Of a stretch of DNA of 64,000 nucleotides, positions 60,809 to 64,000 are shown piece by piece. How positions within the stretch are numbered: the first letter of the stretch is position 1; each line of letters opens with the position of its first letter. The position numbers were made by a program, and so were the translations under genes. A model generated the notes under the pieces. That model was given only the letters and a program-made list of their open reading frames with translations, was not told the DNA's origin and did not search any database. The stretch is from Bacteroidota bacterium (GTDB taxonomy: Bacteria; Bacteroidota; Bacteroidia; Chitinophagales; Chitinophagaceae), in contig JAUZOE010000007.1 of assembly GCA_030706605.1 (NCBI GenBank), positions 101,305 through 165,304 of the forward strand, read 5' to 3'.

Positions 60809-61915
60809 CTAATCAAAAATATTACCTTCAATAACGGAATATTTATGTTTAAAATCTTTTGTAAATATGGTAATATTAGCTTTGCAGCCTTTTTCAATCT
60901 TACCTAAAACAGGCGCATTAATTACTTTAGCCGGGTAAGTAGATGCCATACGCAGGGCTTCATCCAAATGGATTCCTGCCTGCTCTACACAATTTTCTAC
61001 AGCCATTAACATAGTAAGCATGGAACCCGACAAAGTTCCATCCAGCAATGTAAACCTGTCTTTTTGTTTTACATGAACATACGCCCCTTCTTTGGATTCT
61101 TCCACCGCATCAGTAATCAGGAATAATCTTTCTTTCATTAACTTTTTGCTGATAACAAGTGCATTAAAATCTACATGAATTCCATCGGCTATGATGCTGG
61201 CAAAAATATTCTTGGAAAGAAAAACAGCGCCAGGCAAACCTGTATCGCGATGATGAAGCGGCGACATCGCATTAAATAAATGAGTAACTGTAGTGATACC
61301 ATTTTCAAATCCTTTCTCAGCTTCATTAAATGTGGAATTGCTATGCCCTGCTGACACTACTACTCCATTATCCGTCAGTAACCTGATAATTTCAGGATCG
61401 CACATTTCAGGAGCCAGTGTCATCATTTTCAACACACCACCTGCGTCTTCCAGCAGTTCTTCCACTTCTTTTTTCGTGGGCCGCTTAATGCATTCTACCA
61501 GGTGGGCTCCGCGTTTTACCGGGTTAATATAAGGTCCTTCAAAATGCAAACCCATCACTGCGGGATGTGGATTTTCTTTAACCACTTTAATGGCTTCCCT
61601 AAATATATCCAAAGAATTGGTGGCCAGTGTAGCCAGGAACCCTGTAGTGCCGGTAGCTACAAGGCTATCGGCCATAGATTGTAAAGCTATTGCAGAAGGT
61701 TTATCCGAAAATAAGTATCCGCCAGCTCCATAAATTTGCAGGTCAATAAAACCAGGAGCAATATAACAATCTTTACAGTCAATCTGCCTTGCACCAGGAG
61801 GAACCAGGTTGATGTCTGTAATTTCTTTTATGGTATCATCTTCAATGATGAGCGCTTTACCGGCAATTTCTTCTTTCCCGGTAAAAATAATTGCATTAAT
61901 AAAAGCAGTTAACAT
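60809..61915 (-). CDS. nagA: N-acetylglucosamine-6-phosphate deacetylase
   Basis: YIAPGFIDLQIYGAGG; GLHFEGPYINPVKRGAH; VSAGHSNSTF; THLFNAMSPLHHRDTGLPG. Confidence 0.95.
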   Translation of the reverse strand: MLTAFINAIIFTGKEEIAGKALIIEDDTIKEITDINLVPPGARQIDCKDCYIAPGFIDLQIYGAGGYLFSDKPSAIALQSMADSLVATGTTGFLATLATNSLDIFREAIKVVKENPHPAVMGLHFEGPYINPVKRGAHLVECIKRPTKKEVEELLEDAGGVLKMMTLAPEMCDPEIIRLLTDNGVVVSAGHSNSTFNEAEKGFENGITTVTHLFNAMSPLHHRDTGLPGAVFLSKNIFASIIADGIHVDFNALVISKKLMKERLFLITDAVEESKEGAYVHVKQKDRFTLLDGTLSGSMLTMLMAVENCVEQAGIHLDEALRMASTYPAKVINAPVLGKIEKGCKANITIFTKDFKHKYSVIEGNIFD

Positions 61916-62080
61916 AATTTGAAATATAATGATTAAGAAATTTCCCTCCACATGAAAACATGAACGCTGGTTCAAATTAACTGTATTATAATATTTTTTA
62001 GCAAAAATTTGTATCTTTTATTATTTCCACTCTAATAACATCCTATCCATAGATTTGTATTTTCGCAATAAAAATTAATA

Positions 62081-62605
62081 TTGACACGCATCGGACTAAT
62101 CTCGGACACGCATAATTTTTTGGATGAATCCGTTTTTGAGCATTTCAAAAATTGTGATGAAATATGGCATGCAGGAGATTTTGGCACCAGCCGGGTTGCG
62201 GATCAATTAAAATCATTGAAACCTCTCCGAGGGGTGTATGGTAATATAGATGGCTATGACATAAAAAGCATGTACCCGGAACAGTTAGTCTTTAACTGCG
62301 AAGGCGTAAAGGTAATGATGCGGCATATTGGTGGCTACCCGCCACGCTACAATGCAGAAACGAAACAGGAAATTTTACTTCACCGGCCTCAACTTTTTAT
62401 CAGCGGGCATTCGCATATCTTAAAGATTATGTACGATGAAAAATTAAAATGCCTGCACATGAATCCCGGCGCTGCCGGAAATCATGGCTGGCACAAAGTA
62501 AGAACCCTCATCCGTTTTGTAATTGATGGCAGCGATATTAAAGATTGTGAGGTCATTGAATTATCGCCCCGCCATGTGACAAAATCGAAAGACCGTGATT
62601 CTTAA
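62081..62605 (+). CDS. YfcE/MJ0936-type metallophosphoesterase (TTG start)
   Basis: IGLISDTHNFLD; WHAGDFG; GNID; SGHSHI; MNPGAAG. Confidence 0.92.
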   Translation: MTRIGLISDTHNFLDESVFEHFKNCDEIWHAGDFGTSRVADQLKSLKPLRGVYGNIDGYDIKSMYPEQLVFNCEGVKVMMRHIGGYPPRYNAETKQEILLHRPQLFISGHSHILKIMYDEKLKCLHMNPGAAGNHGWHKVRTLIRFVIDGSDIKDCEVIELSPRHVTKSKDRDS

Positions 62606-62688
62606 AAATTAAACCCTACTTTGAATATCATATGCCATTCAAACATTAGTAATAACCAGTTTATAATTTGTAGTACTAAATTTGCGAA

Positions 62689-63495
62689 ATGAAGACATCT
62701 AAATTTTATTATTTTACGATCAGCCTTTTAGTTATTTTTATTTCATGTAATTCAAGTGATAATAAACCCCAACAAGTAACCACTGCTGCCAATCCAATAG
62801 AAAATTTAAAGAATGAAATCAGGCAATATCCTGATTCTTCAATGCTTATACAGAATTTGATAGAAGCCTACAGGGATTCAGGAAGCTATGATTCGGCCCT
62901 TACCCTTACAGATGAACAAATAAGAAAAGATAGTGGCAATGCGTATTTGTGGGATATTAAGGCCACTTTGTATTTCGAGAACGGTGATACTAGCAACGCC
63001 ATCAATTCATTAGAACAGGCAATTAATATTTATCCCCTATCTGAATACCTGGTAGCCCTGGGAACCATTTATGCAGAAACCAAAAACGAGAAAGCCTTAA
63101 AAATTGCTGATGAACTTCTGAAAAGCGATAAAGACAAATCGGCCAAAGATGCTTTCTTTATAAAAGGATTGTATTTTAATTATATCAATCAACCGCAAAA
63201 AGCAATTCCGTATCTAGATAGTTGCCTGCAACTGAATTATTCCTATATGTATGCTTACCGGGAAAAAGCCATTGCCTTCTATAACCTGGCAAAATATAAT
63301 AAGGCATTGGTTGTTTTAAAAAGAGCCGTTACCTTACAAAATAATTACGATGAGGGATATTACTGGATGGGTAAGTGTTATGAAAAATTAAACCAAAGAA
63401 AAGATGCCATTGAGAGTTATCAAAATGCTTTATTGTATGATAAGAATTTTGTAGAAGCCAAAGAAGCGCTTAATAAAATTCAAAATAAAAAATAA
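62689..63495 (+). CDS. TPR lipoprotein
   Basis: Lipobox VIFISCNS; TPR-like repeats. Confidence 0.85.
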   Translation: MKTSKFYYFTISLLVIFISCNSSDNKPQQVTTAANPIENLKNEIRQYPDSSMLIQNLIEAYRDSGSYDSALTLTDEQIRKDSGNAYLWDIKATLYFENGDTSNAINSLEQAINIYPLSEYLVALGTIYAETKNEKALKIADELLKSDKDKSAKDAFFIKGLYFNYINQPQKAIPYLDSCLQLNYSYMYAYREKAIAFYNLAKYNKALVVLKRAVTLQNNYDEGYYWMGKCYEKLNQRKDAIESYQNALLYDKNFVEAKEALNKIQNKK

Positions 63496-63529
63496 GAATT
63501 CACTATTTATCATTTAAAATAATCAACTA

Positions 63530-64000
63530 ATGCCCATCGTTGCACCTTCGCTTTTAGCCGCCGATTTTTTAAACCTGGGAGCTGCATGTAAAATGCTTAA
63601 TGAAAGTAAGGCCGACTGGTTTCACCTTGATGTAATGGATGGAAGATTTGTTCCCAATATTAGTTACGGAATGTCGTTTATCAGGCAAATGAAAAAAGTG
63701 GGAACTAAATTTTTTGATGTGCATTTAATGATCCTGGAACCCGAAAAATATGCCGAAGAATTTAAGGAAGCAGGCGCAGACGGGCTTACCATACACCTGG
63801 AAGCCTGCATTAATTTGCACCGCAATATTCAACAAATAAAATCTTTAGGAATGAAGGCCGGCGTTGCCATTAATCCTCACTCTCCTGTTTCTCTCCTGAA
63901 AGATATTATAGCAGATATTGATCTCGTCAATATGATGAGCGTCAATCCGGGGTTTGGCGGACAGGAATTCATCCCCTATACGCTAACAAAAATCAGGGAA
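63530..64000 (+). CDS. rpe: Ribulose-phosphate 3-epimerase (3' end beyond window)
   Basis: Manual translation MPIVAPSLLAADFLNLGAACKMLNESKADWFHLDVMDGRFVPNIS...VNPGFGGQEFIP; not in the ORF track. Confidence 0.96.
   Translation, partial: MPIVAPSLLAADFLNLGAACKMLNESKADWFHLDVMDGRFVPNISYGMSFIRQMKKVGTKFFDVHLMILEPEKYAEEFKEAGADGLTIHLEACINLHRNIQQIKSLGMKAGVAINPHSPVSLLKDIIADIDLVNMMSVNPGFGGQEFIPYTLTKIRE

Noticed and set aside
1-64000. CRISPR arrays, rRNA or tRNA genes
   Set aside because: No regularly spaced repeats and no recognisable tRNA/rRNA sequence seen in the intergenic gaps.

Overview
This is a 64 kb chromosomal window from a Bacteroidota genome, probably Chitinophagaceae-like judging from gene content and AT-rich codon use. 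It contains several blocks. (1) 1-10.1 kb: a TetR regulator (truncated by the window edge, absent from the ORF track) divergent from a stress/dormancy-like cluster of two universal stress proteins, two eRF1-like (baeRF/Balon-type) proteins, a site-2 protease with CBS domains, a TerB-like protein, a CaCA exchanger and a Ca2+-type P-type ATPase. (2) 10.1-10.4 kb: a probable IS110 transposase remnant. (3) 10.4-23.8 kb: a choline -> betaine -> dimethylglycine -> sarcosine -> glycine catabolic island (betA, betB, APC transporter, Rieske oxygenase, DMGDH, soxBDAG). Its sox/Rieske half is visibly more GC-rich than the flanks, and a ~61 bp imperfect tandem duplication lies just upstream of the Rieske gene. 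(4) 24.2-26.2 kb: a secreted six-hairpin glycosidase-like protein. (5) mnmE; exbB-exbD-exbD-tonB; an orphan MacB-type permease; a complete 14-gene nuoA-N operon with a short NuoG; TPR, PstS-like and small membrane genes. (6) 50-64 kb: hisS, a DUF4836 lipoprotein plus an atypical ABC transporter, a SIMPL protein, an AlkZ/HTH_42-like protein, thiolase, rlmN (with a diverged 3'-end copy 900 bp downstream), a Spy/LTXXQ protein, nagA, a phosphoesterase, a TPR lipoprotein and rpe (truncated by the window edge). The best candidate for an underdescribed system is the 0.9-10.1 kb cluster, whose parts list parallels the Mycobacterium tuberculosis DosR dormancy regulon (Usp, Rip3-like S2P/CBS, Rv2629/Balon-like eRF1 homologue, CtpF-like ATPase). 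All calls come from reading the sequence; no database searches were run.
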